Shown piece by piece: positions 33,689 to 42,259 of a stretch of DNA of 47,557 bases (the stretch's first letter is position 1; each line of letters starts with the position of its first letter). The notes below the pieces were generated by a model, which did not search any database, was not told the origin of the DNA, and worked only from the letters and a program-made list of their open reading frames with translations. The stretch covers positions 1 through 47,557 of the forward strand of contig JBAZOP010000015.1 of the NCBI GenBank assembly GCA_041648665.1, in the 5' to 3' direction. This DNA is from a bacterium. Lineage in GTDB: Bacteria; UBA10199; 2-02-FULL-44-16; JAAZCA01. Position numbers and translations under genes: made by a program.

Positions 33689-33881
33689 AGCGACAGGGAT
33701 CAACAGGCCAGGCCCTACTCCTGCCGGATGACAAAATGTGGGGTGGGGGGTTTATACAGCTGATCCCCACCCAATAGCTGTTTGTTGTCAATGTGGGCCC
33801 CAGGCACCTTTCGGTGCGTTCACGCCGCTGAGGCCGCCGGCGAGTTTGACGCAGGGGCGACTAACCCCCCACGGTCATGAC

Positions 33882-34795
33882 CTACGCAATGTAGGGCGAG
33901 TACGCGCGACCGCACAGGGCCGCCTTCTCGTTCCTGAAGAGGACCGTGCAGGCAGCCGACATCTGGTAGCGGTCACGGAGGCCGTCGCGAGCCAGGACTT
34001 CCCGGCGCAGCGGCGTGAGCCAGCCCGTCGCGAACCAGTTCGGATCGATGACGAGGATGTCCGACATCGACATGTTGCTGCGGATGTCGCGGTGGAGGAA
34101 CACCGTCAGAACGCCGAACTCCGAATCGTACTGATTCGTCGTCAGGATCTGCTTCTTCTCGTCAGCCGAGAGGAAGGGGGTGTTCTTCGTGGCGTACAGG
34201 GAGATGGTCCGCTTCAACTTCGCGCCGACGTACACCTCGCTCGGGAACTGGGCCGTGTTGCCCCACGTGAGCTCGAGCAGGTCGTTGAACACCGACTCCG
34301 TGAGCGTGATGCTCGTCGTGGTCGTCTTGTTCGTGCTGATGAAGTTGATGAAGCCGGCCATCTGGCTGGCCGTGTCCGTGTCACCCGAGACGGCCGAACC
34401 GGCGACGATCGCGAGCTCCATGTCCCGCTTGATCTCGACGATGTTCTTGCCCTCGTAGTACACGAACGGGTCAGCGTAACCGACGTGCGCGGCATCGCGC
34501 TCCTGATCGGAGATCGCGGCGCCCTTGTAGAAGAGCTGGACGTGGTTGACCGCCCGAGTCGGGACCGTCTGGTCCTGCGCCGTGTGCGCGATGCCTTCCG
34601 CGTGGGCATTCGTCGCGGCGGACGCGTAGCTGTCGACCAGCCACTGGGGGTAACGGTTGTCGACACCGACTTGCTGAAGCCGGGAGAGAAGAGGCGTCTC
34701 GAAGGGCGACACGTTGTAGATGGCGTCCTGGAGGTCCTCAACGATGGTGGACTTGCCGGTGTTGAGCGTGCCGGCGGTGATTTCGTCTAACTGCC
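33882..34795 (-). CDS. major capsid protein, exon 2 (DUF5309-like)
   Basis: The continuous part encodes about 304 residues. It contains TLNTGKSTIVEDLQDAIYN, SPFETPLLSRLQQVGVDN, ERDAAHVGYADPFVYYEGK and YDSEFGVLTVFLHRDIRSN, the pattern of the SU10-type (DUF5309) HK97-fold capsid protein. The frame stays open upstream of the GTG at 34712 and the homologous sequence continues to 34791, where no start codon exists. With exon 1 (35351-35378) the spliced gene is 942 nt, 313 residues. It is flanked by scaffold upstream and terminators downstream. Confidence 0.85.
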
Positions 34796-35305
34796 CTATG
34801 CAGCGTGGACTGTTTCTTCCTCTTGATGAGCGCTGGGTTCAGTCTCTCGACGTTCCCCTGTTGGGGCTTCGTTCGCGATTCCACGATGGTTCAAAGTACG
34901 AATCTGGGCTACGACGTCTGCTACCCACGGTTCATATTGTTTGGCTGGTCCGCGCCCGTGATACATGTGCGGCGCGCTGGCCAAGCGCAGAAGCAGTTCC
35001 GCCTGTCGTCGCTTGGTGACCAGAATGGGGAGCATTGCTTCCAGCAGTTTGACCACAGCGGCCTTGCGCCCGACCATAATCTTGTAGCAGGTCTTGTGAT
35101 GTTGTTTGTCCTGCCACTGATAGAGTCGGTACTTGCGCCCGGTCAGATCGTGGACAATCCGCTGGACCTCGTGCATAGTCTCCAGATGCGTCATTCCGAC
35201 CGCGACTGTTGGGATAAAACGGAATCCCGCGGGACTAACACGAGCGGTTATACACCCCTCGCCATCAACGATTCCCGCCAGCCAGGCCACTTTGAAGATG
35301 TTCAT
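34796..35305 (-). CDS. LAGLIDADG homing endonuclease, intron-encoded (169 aa)
   Basis: ATG 35305 follows GAGGAACCAG. The catalytic motif AWLAGIVDGEG occurs at residues 6-16, with the acid in DGEG, followed by the beta-sheet region (FIPTVAVGMTHLETMHEV) and helices (KLLEAMLPILVTKRRQAE). A single motif means it should act as a homodimer. Residues beyond about 125 are translated from the intron core and are unlike the family. The stop codon TAG ends exactly at the proposed 3' splice site. Confidence 0.88.
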   Translation of the reverse strand: MNIFKVAWLAGIVDGEGCITARVSPAGFRFIPTVAVGMTHLETMHEVQRIVHDLTGRKYRLYQWQDKQHHKTCYKIMVGRKAAVVKLLEAMLPILVTKRRQAELLLRLASAPHMYHGRGPAKQYEPWVADVVAQIRTLNHRGIANEAPTGERRETEPSAHQEEETVHAA

Positions 35306-35350
35306 CTGGTTCCTCGAGTTTCCAGCTAGTAGTGGGACGAAAGCCCCCTT
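34796..35350 (-). other. candidate group I intron in the capsid gene (555 nt)
   Basis: The 5' exon ends AGGCCU and pairs with GGGCUU at 35346-35341, across an AAGG loop, with the conserved terminal U-G pair (P1). The intron ends in G (34796). Near its 3' end, GACUG (34844-34840) can pair with CAGUC (34812-34808) as P7, and UGGGU (34927-34923) with ACCCA (34838-34834) as P3; CUCAUCAAGAG between them can form P8, and CCCC-AACA-GGGG upstream P6. Exact removal keeps the capsid frame. The core overlaps the endonuclease coding sequence. The 3' site is inferred from frame and terminal G. Confidence 0.75.
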
Positions 35351-35378
35351 AGGCCTCCCACGTTTGAAGAACGGACAT
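35351..35378 (-). CDS. major capsid protein, exon 1
   Basis: ATG 35378 lies after AGGAAAGAAAC, directly behind the scaffold stop, where a capsid gene is expected. It reads MSVLQTWEA plus one base and then meets TAA if unspliced. Joined to 34795 it continues through Trp into QLDEITAGTLNTGKS. The short exon makes it easy to miss, and it explains why the capsid ORF lacks a proper start. Confidence 0.75.
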
Positions 35379-35390
35379 GTTTCTTTCCTA

Positions 35391-36215
35391 TTACGTGCGG
35401 CGCTTGGCGAGCACTCCAAGATTCGGGTCGTTCTTAAGTTGCGCCAGCTTGAGGATGGCGTCTCGTTTTTCCGCCCAGTTCTTGGCAGCATCGCCGCGGC
35501 CAAACTTGAGATCGTCCCCGAGATCCGCGATCTTCTTCTCGAACGCCGCGATCTCGAGGGCATGAGGGTTTCCGACACCAGGCAGCCCGGAGCCGGCCGG
35601 GATCTGGGCCGCGCCCACCTTCAGCTGCTCCTGCTGGGTCGCGCTCATCACCGGCCCCATAGCCCCACGGGCTGCGAGAACGGCGAAGTACGGCCCCTGC
35701 GGATGCTGCTGCAAGTGCGGGTCGCTCTTCCAGATCTGGTCGGCAAGGCGGGCGAGCTCGGAGGTCGCGTCTTTGATCTCCGGAAACTCGTTGGCCGCCC
35801 GAAGAAGGGATGCCTGCTGTCCCTGTTGCAGCGCGGACCTCTGCTCCTTCTGCCGAAACTCCTGAACGATCGGACCTACCACTCGCTCGACCGTCGCCTG
35901 GATGACCTTCTCGACGTCCTGCCCGGAAGAAGCCGGGACCACGGGCTTGGGCGCGAAGGGGTCGGACGAAGGGGTCGCGGCCTGGAGGCGCTGGGCCTTC
36001 AGGAGCGACACCTCCTGCGACAGCTGAGAGAGCTGTGACTGGAGCTCGGCGTTCGCAGCTTCGGTCTGCGCACGCGCTTCCTGTTCCTGCTTGTACTGGC
36101 CGTACAGCGCGGCGATGCGCTTCTCCGCGGGCGAGGGCCCACGTTCCTGCGGCGCCTGCTGCTGGTCGGCCGGGGGATTCGGAGGGGTCGGGGGGGTCTG
36201 GGGCGTTGGTTCCAT
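35391..36215 (-). CDS. scaffold protein (274 aa)
   Basis: The protein lies between portal and capsid genes, has a Pro/Gln-rich disordered head (TPQTPPTPPNPPADQQQ), a coiled coil at about 30-80 (ANAELQSQLSQLSQEVSLL), long helices and a basic C-terminal end (NLGVLAKRRT). This layout is typical of scaffolds that guide procapsid assembly through a basic tail. No protease motif is present. Confidence 0.78.
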   Translation of the reverse strand: MEPTPQTPPTPPNPPADQQQAPQERGPSPAEKRIAALYGQYKQEQEARAQTEAANAELQSQLSQLSQEVSLLKAQRLQAATPSSDPFAPKPVVPASSGQDVEKVIQATVERVVGPIVQEFRQKEQRSALQQGQQASLLRAANEFPEIKDATSELARLADQIWKSDPHLQQHPQGPYFAVLAARGAMGPVMSATQQEQLKVGAAQIPAGSGLPGVGNPHALEIAAFEKKIADLGDDLKFGRGDAAKNWAEKRDAILKLAQLKNDPNLGVLAKRRT

Positions 36216-36512
36216 CTAGTTGGTCTCCTGCTGAGGTTGTTCCGTTTCGTCGGCTACGAACTTCTGGAGCAGCACGGTGCGGATCTCCTCGAGACCCTGC
36301 AGCCGGCCGATCAGATTCCACGCGGCCTCGTTGCTGTTGGTCAGGCGCTTGAGGACGGCGATGAACTGGTCTTCACGATCCTTCAGCATCATCTCCACGT
36401 AGGCGCCGTAGTCGGATGCGTGACCGGCGTCGGTGATCGCGCGGATCACGTCGAACCGGTCCTGGTCGGTCGGGAGAGCGTCGAGCTTTTGCCTCAGTTC
36501 TTGGGCGGTCAT
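36216..36512 (-). CDS. small protein between portal and scaffold (98 aa)
   Basis: The start follows CAAGGAGTTCC. The protein is helical and acidic (LRQKLDALPTDQDRFDVIRA, YVEMMLKDREDQFIAVLKR). Its stop overlaps the scaffold start (TAGATGG). Small genes here in podoviruses often help head assembly; no homology recognised. A run of six T on the minus strand just upstream, after a weak GGCA/TGCC stem, may attenuate read-through from the portal gene. Confidence 0.62.
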   Translation of the reverse strand: MTAQELRQKLDALPTDQDRFDVIRAITDAGHASDYGAYVEMMLKDREDQFIAVLKRLTNSNEAAWNLIGRLQGLEEIRTVLLQKFVADETEQPQQETN

Positions 36513-36551
36513 CGGAACTCCTTGAAAAAAGGGCAGACCAGTGCCACCGGC

Positions 36552-38504
36552 TTACGCCGGGCCGCCCCCGGCACTGGCCATGCCCAAAATGTCGTCGTAA
36601 TTGCCCTGGGTCAACTGGGCGGCGGCTTGCTGCAGTAGACCTTGGGCCTGTTGCTGCGGAGGAGGAAGGATAATCTGCTTGGCGAGGCGCTGATCGAGCA
36701 GGCCGGCGATGCGCTCGGCGATGAACTGCCAGTTGAGCATCTGCCCGGCCGGTGTCGGCGCCAGGATCTGGACGATGTTGAGCGTGCGCCCGAGCTCGGC
36801 CTGCCGGTTCGTGTTGCCGGGCGTGCCCGCGGGCGTCAGCTGGAACTTGTAGTTGTGCTCGGACTTCCGGAAGAGCTGCGGGAAGGGCTCCTTGACGACG
36901 TTGTAGTAGACGACGTCCGGCCCGAGGTCCATCCAGAGCTGCCAGACGCACTGGAAGACCTTGGCCATGGTCTGCTGGAAGATCGCGCTGTCCATCCCCT
37001 GGACGGCCTCGATCTGCCCGGAGACGGCCTGGACCTCGAATGCGGTGCGGCGCTCGAGAGACTTACCAGTACTGGCCAGGGCGGCGTCGATGCTGCCGAC
37101 CATCTCCTCGGCGAAGGACTTGGTCTCGCCGCGGTTCTGGACGTACTGGTACAGATTGAACGGGCTCTTCTCGACGGGCGCGACGTCACCGATCTCGGTC
37201 ACGGGGATGAACTTGCCCGGGCCCCACTTGATCGTCCGGGGCTGGAACTTGCTCGAGCTCCGGAGCTGGAAGACGGGCGCGAGCTGGATGTCGATGGCGT
37301 CGTCCGTCGCGCGGAACTGCTTGGTGTAGTGGGACTGGAGCGCCTGCAGCTGCTCGCCCATGCCCTGCGAGAGGTACGGCCGGCGGTCGACCTTCTCGTA
37401 GTCGAACCGGAAGACCGGCCAGTAGGGGAAGCTGAAGACGAACGGGCTCAGGGCCAGGCGGATGGCGCCCAACGGCGAGTACCAGAGGACGCAGCGCTCG
37501 TCGATGCCGTCCCCGTTGTAGTCCAGCTTGCAGTAAACCTGGTAGACCTTGAAGGGCTTGCCGTCCCGATCAGTCGAGACGCCCGCCATGTTCTGCTTGT
37601 CGCGCTGGGCGTTGGAGCCGGCCACCTGGTCGAACCGGCGCTTCTCGTTGCCCTCAGCAGTCTTGCCCGCGGCCTCGATCAGCTTCTCGACGGCGGTCTT
37701 GTCGAAGAACCCGTCCAAGGCCCGCTGCCGGAGCTCACTGGCCGTAAACTCGTGGGCCAGGCAGACGTACTCGGCCTCGTGCGCGGCGCCGCTTTCGGGC
37801 GGGACGATGACGTAGAGGGGGTCGTGCCGGACGATCTGCGGCTTGTCGGTGATGACTTTGCGGTAGCTGATGCGGACGAACTTGGCGCCCTGGGCGATCT
37901 TCTGCGCGACGGCCAGGAGCTCCTTCGTCGGCTGCTCGATCTCATACTGCTGCTGAAGAGCTTGCACGATCTGCCCCAGGTCCTGCGGGAGGCCCTGCGG
38001 GAAGATGTTGTCCACGGGCACGACGCGGGACTCGAGCTCGGTGCGGTAGTCCCAGCCAACGCCCAGGTAGCCCATGCCCTTGGCGCCGATGTCGTAGCAC
38101 AGGAACTGGACCTCGGTCAGCGTCTCGTCCATGTAGTCGCGGACGAGCCAGGTGAAGAAGTCCTCGACCTTGGCGTTGAAGGACGCGGCCTGGGCGTCGT
38201 TAGCCTTGAAGTGGCAGACCGGGTCGGCGTACGCGACGAGGTTGTAGATGACCGGCAGCCAGCGCCGAAGGAGCTTCTTCGTCAGCGGGATGCTGATCTC
38301 AGTCGCGTGCGGCCAGGGCTTGTTGTTGCGCGGCTCCTTCCCGCGGAGCTGGCGCTCGATGTCCTGGATCTTGCCCGCCCACTCCTGCCGGGCGCTGTCA
38401 TCCTTGTCGATCCGCTTGGTGAGCTGGGAGAAGGTCTTCTCGAAACCGTCCCAGTTGAGTTCGCCCAGGACGTCAATGGACAACGGATTACTACGCTGCG
38501 GCAT
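36552..38504 (-). CDS. portal protein (650 aa)
   Basis: ATG 38504 (MPQRSNPLSID) follows GAGGGAGC. The sequence has KPWPHATEISIPLTKK, YDIGAKGMGYLGVGWDY, PHYLSQGMGEQLQAL-like PYLSQGMGEQLQALQ and FQLRSSSKFQPRTIKWGPGK, with the Gln-rich tail (ILPPPQQQAQGLLQQAAAQL) common in podovirus portals. Length fits the family (about 550-730). It forms the dodecameric gate for DNA packaging. The HNH gene upstream overlaps the first 14 bases. Confidence 0.88.
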   Translation of the reverse strand: MPQRSNPLSIDVLGELNWDGFEKTFSQLTKRIDKDDSARQEWAGKIQDIERQLRGKEPRNNKPWPHATEISIPLTKKLLRRWLPVIYNLVAYADPVCHFKANDAQAASFNAKVEDFFTWLVRDYMDETLTEVQFLCYDIGAKGMGYLGVGWDYRTELESRVVPVDNIFPQGLPQDLGQIVQALQQQYEIEQPTKELLAVAQKIAQGAKFVRISYRKVITDKPQIVRHDPLYVIVPPESGAAHEAEYVCLAHEFTASELRQRALDGFFDKTAVEKLIEAAGKTAEGNEKRRFDQVAGSNAQRDKQNMAGVSTDRDGKPFKVYQVYCKLDYNGDGIDERCVLWYSPLGAIRLALSPFVFSFPYWPVFRFDYEKVDRRPYLSQGMGEQLQALQSHYTKQFRATDDAIDIQLAPVFQLRSSSKFQPRTIKWGPGKFIPVTEIGDVAPVEKSPFNLYQYVQNRGETKSFAEEMVGSIDAALASTGKSLERRTAFEVQAVSGQIEAVQGMDSAIFQQTMAKVFQCVWQLWMDLGPDVVYYNVVKEPFPQLFRKSEHNYKFQLTPAGTPGNTNRQAELGRTLNIVQILAPTPAGQMLNWQFIAERIAGLLDQRLAKQIILPPPQQQAQGLLQQAAAQLTQGNYDDILGMASAGGGPA

Positions 38505-38889
38505 GTTTGCGCTCCCTCGCGTGTAGCTCACGATGGCAGTTAGCACACAGACACACGCACTTGTCTAACTCGTCGAGCACACGCGCCCATGTTCGTTGCA
38601 GAATCTGCCCGGGCTCAAAATCCTTGAGCTCGGGGTCTCGATGGTGCCACTCCAGGGCGGCTGCTGACTTTCGATACCCGCAAACAGCACACCCCTCAAT
38701 TACTTTCAGGTGATCAAACAGCCTCCGCCTCCGCTCATACTTGTCCCGGCTCCGTGCCTGGCGAACCTCGCATGACATGTGGGCATACGCACTGCGGTTA
38801 TATTCCGCCACTTTCTCCTTGGACCGCGGATGGAGGCGGCGATATTCTCGCTTGTACTCCGCAGCTCGTGCATGATCTTTGAAAGCCAT
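38491..38889 (-). CDS. HNH homing endonuclease (132 aa)
   Basis: A basic repeat-like N-terminus (YKREYRRLHPRSKEKVAEYN) precedes the HNH core: CAVCGY, LEWHHRDP and CLCANCHRELH. The gene sits directly upstream of the portal gene and overlaps its start by 14 bases. Its AT content is somewhat higher than the neighbours. HNH pattern seen; mobility known for the family. Confidence 0.88.
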   Translation of the reverse strand: MAFKDHARAAEYKREYRRLHPRSKEKVAEYNRSAYAHMSCEVRQARSRDKYERRRRLFDHLKVIEGCAVCGYRKSAAALEWHHRDPELKDFEPGQILQRTWARVLDELDKCVCLCANCHRELHARERKHAAA

Positions 38890-39657
38890 CTATCTGTCGT
38901 TCTCGCGAATAAAGCCAAGCTGCCAACGCTCGAAGTCATGGGGGGCGGGCCACTTGGTCAGGATTTCCGAGAGGGGCATGAGCGCCGGCGGCTCGACGTA
39001 CTTGGTCGTGTAGCGGTCCTGCTTGCCGGCGTTGGCGCAGGCGTTGAAGAGGAAGCGGCGCTCGGACTCGGTCACGGTGCCGTAGTCCAGGAGGTAGAAC
39101 GGAAGGTACTGCTCGGCGGCCGGGCGGCACTTGACCGCGGCTTCGACCGGCATCATGATCTGATTGGTCATCTTCGGGTCCCGGCGCCAGCCCGTGGCGT
39201 ACCGGCCGAAGAGCGGGCTCGAGTGGTACTGCAGGACGTTGACATTCTCGTGCACGTCCCAGACGAAGAGCGAGACGGCGCGCCAGGACCAGACGTCCGG
39301 GCGGGTCCACAGGTCGTCCAGGACTTCCCAGCCCGGGCCCATGATCCAGTCGTCGTCGAAGTTGGCGCTCCACTCGGCCGTGTGCCCCGCGTCGTCGAAC
39401 GCCTGGAAGCACTCGTTCCGGACCTGCGTCCACTGCTGCCCGTGCTTGGGCGACAGCACCGGAACGGACGGCCGCACGACCGTGACGTCGGGGTGGGCGC
39501 GCCAGGCGTCCACGACCTCGGCCACCTCCGGCGTGGGCCGGTCAGGGCACAGGATGACGTGGGTGCCGGCCTGCTGCGTCCAGAACTCGAGGGTGCGCTG
39601 CAGCCGCTTGGGCCGGCGCTGGCAGAGGGTATTCAGGACGAGGCGATAGCGGCTCAT
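38890..39657 (-). CDS. GT-A fold glycosyltransferase (255 aa)
   Basis: The protein opens RYRLVLNTLCQRRPKRL and has an acidic metal-binding triad at 101-103 (ANFDDDWIMGPGW), with beta-alpha repeats on both sides as in GT2-like enzymes. Short for a GT2 but complete through the DxD region. It is coupled to the 208-residue gene by a four-base overlap. The acceptor is unknown; position between portal and tail-fibre genes fits virion glycosylation. Confidence 0.78.
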   Translation of the reverse strand: MSRYRLVLNTLCQRRPKRLQRTLEFWTQQAGTHVILCPDRPTPEVAEVVDAWRAHPDVTVVRPSVPVLSPKHGQQWTQVRNECFQAFDDAGHTAEWSANFDDDWIMGPGWEVLDDLWTRPDVWSWRAVSLFVWDVHENVNVLQYHSSPLFGRYATGWRRDPKMTNQIMMPVEAAVKCRPAAEQYLPFYLLDYGTVTESERRFLFNACANAGKQDRYTTKYVEPPALMPLSEILTKWPAPHDFERWQLGFIRENDR

Positions 39658-40280
39658 TCATGTTTCCTCAGCCAGCAGCTCCAGCCCTCAACAGCCTGAC
39701 GCCACCGCTTCAGCATCTCCCCGCGGTCCCACCAGTGTGTCCCGCCACTGATGACCGGCCCGCTGAGGCCGAGCTCGCCGGGGCCCCACATGTGGGGGTA
39801 CACGGTGCCGAGCGTGCTGCGCGCGGTGTCGTCGGCCCAGGTCTGGCCGTGGTGCGCGACCCGCGGCCGGCCACGGCCCAGCCAAGCCCAGAAGTCGTCC
39901 ACTACCTTGGCGCTGGGCAGGTTCAGCTTCTTGAGCTGGAACACGACCAGGGCGCGCGACACGTCCTCGGTGGGCGTCCACAGCGCCGGACGGATGCCGT
40001 GAGGCGGGAAGACGGCCTCGAACATCCGCAGCGTCAGAATCTCGTAGCCCTCTTTCTGACAGTAGTCGAGCTCGTCGAGGAAGCTGGTCGACGGGATGAA
40101 GTGGGGCATGCACCAAACGATGCGCTCGTCGCGGGCGAGGCAGTCCCAGGCCTGCTGCCGGGCGAACGGGGTGTCCGGCCGCTCAACGACGAAGCCCCCG
40201 TTGATCTTGGTCCAACACCCCCGGTACGCCTGCCAATCACACTCTGCGATCTCAGGCGGCTTCCACAGAACTGTTATCAT
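39654..40280 (-). CDS. hypothetical protein of the glycosyltransferase pair (208 aa)
   Basis: The protein is Trp-rich (WKPPEIAECDWQAYRGCW, FWAWLGRGRPR, HWWDRGEMLKRW) and contains MPHFIPSTSFLDELDYCQ and VAHHGQTW. No family is recognised with confidence. Trp-rich surfaces often bind sugars, and translational coupling with the glycosyltransferase suggests a related task. Alternatively it is an independent modifying enzyme. Confidence 0.6.
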   Translation of the reverse strand: MITVLWKPPEIAECDWQAYRGCWTKINGGFVVERPDTPFARQQAWDCLARDERIVWCMPHFIPSTSFLDELDYCQKEGYEILTLRMFEAVFPPHGIRPALWTPTEDVSRALVVFQLKKLNLPSAKVVDDFWAWLGRGRPRVAHHGQTWADDTARSTLGTVYPHMWGPGELGLSGPVISGGTHWWDRGEMLKRWRQAVEGWSCWLRKHE

Positions 40281-40683
40281 GCGGCATCCTTTTTACTTGA
40301 CTCCAGCAGCCGGTCCCGGTGTAATAGTGAATGGTCGCATGACAGTTTGGGCAAACCAATATCAAGTTGTCCATCTGATTGTTGCGGCGGTTTCGGTCAA
40401 GATGGTGCCAGACCAGGATATTAAAATCCACCTTTTCACGGCAACGCTCACACCGACACTTATTCGCGTGAAAACGCCCCTGTCGTGTAGAAAGGCGCTG
40501 GTACATCCGGGGCAGTACTTTCTCCGGATGCGCCGCACGATACGCGCGGTCGTAGGCCCTCTTCTGCTCTTGGTGCTGGAGGTAGTAGTCATGGGTCTTC
40601 TGGCACAACAGTGTTCGGTTCCGACGACTGTACTCCCGCTGCCAGAGGCGTTTACGTTCTCGGCGCTTTTCGGGGGCGACCAT
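40252..40683 (-). CDS. HNH homing endonuclease (143 aa)
   Basis: ATG 40683 follows GAGGTAGCTG. Basic helical head (RERKRLWQREYSRRNRTLL, YDRAYRAAHPEKVL) and core CRCERCRE, ILVWHHLDRN and LILVCPNCHATIHY. The C-terminus overlaps the 39654-40280 gene start by 29 bases, the same layout as the other HNH genes here. Confidence 0.88.
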   Translation of the reverse strand: MVAPEKRRERKRLWQREYSRRNRTLLCQKTHDYYLQHQEQKRAYDRAYRAAHPEKVLPRMYQRLSTRQGRFHANKCRCERCREKVDFNILVWHHLDRNRRNNQMDNLILVCPNCHATIHYYTGTGCWSQVKRMPHDNSSVEAA

Positions 40684-40686
40684 CAG

Positions 40687-40989
40687 CTACCTCCCGAACA
40701 AGGACTTGGTCCGCTGCCAGAGGGTTGGCTTCACGATGCGCTGGAGCTCCGCGACCTTCGCCGTGAGCTCGGCCAGGCGCGCCTCGACCTGCTGCCGGGC
40801 GGCTTCCCACTTGCCCAGCTCCGACCGGAGGCGGGCATAGGCGTCCGCACGGGCGGCCCGGTGCTCAAGGGCCTGCGCGTGAAGGCGCACGAGGATGTCG
40901 TCTACCGTGCTCGCGATATTGTCGCGGTCCGCGAGCTGGACCTTGTGCAGCTGCGCTTGCAGCTCGGCCATGCGCTGGCGGGTGTTCAT
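40687..40989 (-). CDS. coiled-coil protein (100 aa)
   Basis: Nearly the whole protein is a heptad-like helix (MAELQAQLHKVQLADRD, VEARLAELTAKVAELQRIV) ending in a basic segment (LWQRTKSLFGR). The start follows AGGAGAATC and overlaps the fibre gene stop. It may be a trimerising or chaperone partner of the fibre protein; this is inferred from position. Confidence 0.6.
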   Translation of the reverse strand: MNTRQRMAELQAQLHKVQLADRDNIASTVDDILVRLHAQALEHRAARADAYARLRSELGKWEAARQQVEARLAELTAKVAELQRIVKPTLWQRTKSLFGR

Positions 40990-42257
40990 CTGATTCTCCT
41001 GCGGCGAAACTTGAGGGGCGAGCTTCGGAATCTCAGGTCCACGAGGGCGGGGTACGTTACGGTCTGTTCGTATTCATAGCCCGCGGCAAGCGTGCCGGCC
41101 TCGCCACCCGAACCGGTCACAACAACGTCCGCCGTACCAACTGCCCCCACGGGTGTGGTGCAGGTGATCTCGGTGGCGCTGACAACGGTGACGTCCGTGG
41201 CTGCTGCCCCGCCGAACGTCACGCCGGACCCGGCCGTGAAGTTGGTGCCGTAGACCGTGACGGCCGTACCGCCGACCTCCGGACCACTGGCTGCGTCAAC
41301 CGACGTGACCGTGACCGTCATCTCGTCCGCGCCGATGTCCCAGCTGGTGCCCTCGGGGCGGGTGTCGCCCTCAAGGTCGTAGGAACCGATGCTCGCGCTC
41401 AGGTCGGCGCCGGTCGCGCGCAGCGTCGAGCCCGGGATGATGTGCAGGTCGTAGTCTCCGGTCACGGACACAAACTGCGTTACATCAAACGGCACGCTGC
41501 GCAGGGCCTCGGTCGTCGCCTCGGCCGTGGACGTCGCGTCGTTCGCGCCCTGGTTCAGGGTGCCGCCAGCCCCGGCGTTCTGGTAGCAGTCGACGGCGTG
41601 GATGTAGTTGTTGTTGCTCGTGATCGTGGCGTTGTCGTAGACGTAGAAGCCCACCGACCCGCTGGCCGTGGGCTCGATGAGCGTGCAGTTGTAGAACTCA
41701 GCCACGGAACCGGTGCCGCGGAGGTAGACGCAGATGCTGCCCGTCGCCGTCGAGACGATCTGGCAGTGCGTAAACTTGTGCGTCTGGCCGCCCACACCAT
41801 CTCCAGCGATCGCGTAGCCGGCCGAGCTGCGGAGGATGCACTGGTCGGCGATGAAGCCGGACGCGTGGCCGCCAGCGCCGATGTTGGGCGCGTAACACGC
41901 GATGTGCGACGTCGACTGAACCTGCAGCCCGCGGATGTGCAGGACGTTGTTCATCAGGTGGATTGCGTAATTGCCCGTCGCCGACAGGTACGCGTAATCC
42001 GTGTCCCAGGCACCCTGGTGCTCGTGACCGTCCGCGACGACAATCTCCCAATAGTGCTCGAAGTCGGAGTAGCAGCCGCCGCCTTCCCAGATCAGGAGCC
42101 GACCGCCATCGCCGAGGTTGCCGCCGGAGTAGACGACCGCACGCTGGATGTGGTCGGCGGTGATGAGGTTCTCGGCTTTCGCGGCAATCCACGCCTGCAA
42201 GGTGAGGTAATCACCCGTGCCATCGGGCTTGACGGTGCTCGTGATGACGGTGGGCAT
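40986..42257 (-). CDS. beta-helix virion fibre or decoration protein with IPT/TIG domain (423 aa)
   Basis: The start MPTVITSTV is chosen because the longer reading to 42338 lies inside the methyltransferase. The N-terminus VKPDGTGDYLTLQAWIAA is typical of pectate-lyase-like right-handed beta-helices, followed by repeated short strands (HLMNNVLHIRGLQV, SIAEFYNCTLIEP-like). The C-terminal 85 residues (SGPEVGGTAVTVYGTNF) are an immunoglobulin-like IPT/TIG domain. Such proteins bind or cut surface glycans or decorate the head. The tail end is very basic (KFRRRRIR). Confidence 0.75.
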   Translation of the reverse strand: MPTVITSTVKPDGTGDYLTLQAWIAAKAENLITADHIQRAVVYSGGNLGDGGRLLIWEGGGCYSDFEHYWEIVVADGHEHQGAWDTDYAYLSATGNYAIHLMNNVLHIRGLQVQSTSHIACYAPNIGAGGHASGFIADQCILRSSAGYAIAGDGVGGQTHKFTHCQIVSTATGSICVYLRGTGSVAEFYNCTLIEPTASGSVGFYVYDNATITSNNNYIHAVDCYQNAGAGGTLNQGANDATSTAEATTEALRSVPFDVTQFVSVTGDYDLHIIPGSTLRATGADLSASIGSYDLEGDTRPEGTSWDIGADEMTVTVTSVDAASGPEVGGTAVTVYGTNFTAGSGVTFGGAAATDVTVVSATEITCTTPVGAVGTADVVVTGSGGEAGTLAAGYEYEQTVTYPALVDLRFRSSPLKFRRRRIR

Positions 42258-42259
42258 GA

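Noticed and set aside
33882..34712. Capsid gene simply starting at GTG 34712
   Set aside because: Conserved-looking capsid sequence continues upstream of that GTG and the GTG has no ribosome binding site.
36521..36534. Terminator between portal and the 98-residue gene
   Set aside because: Only a four-base stem precedes the T run; too weak to list as a feature.
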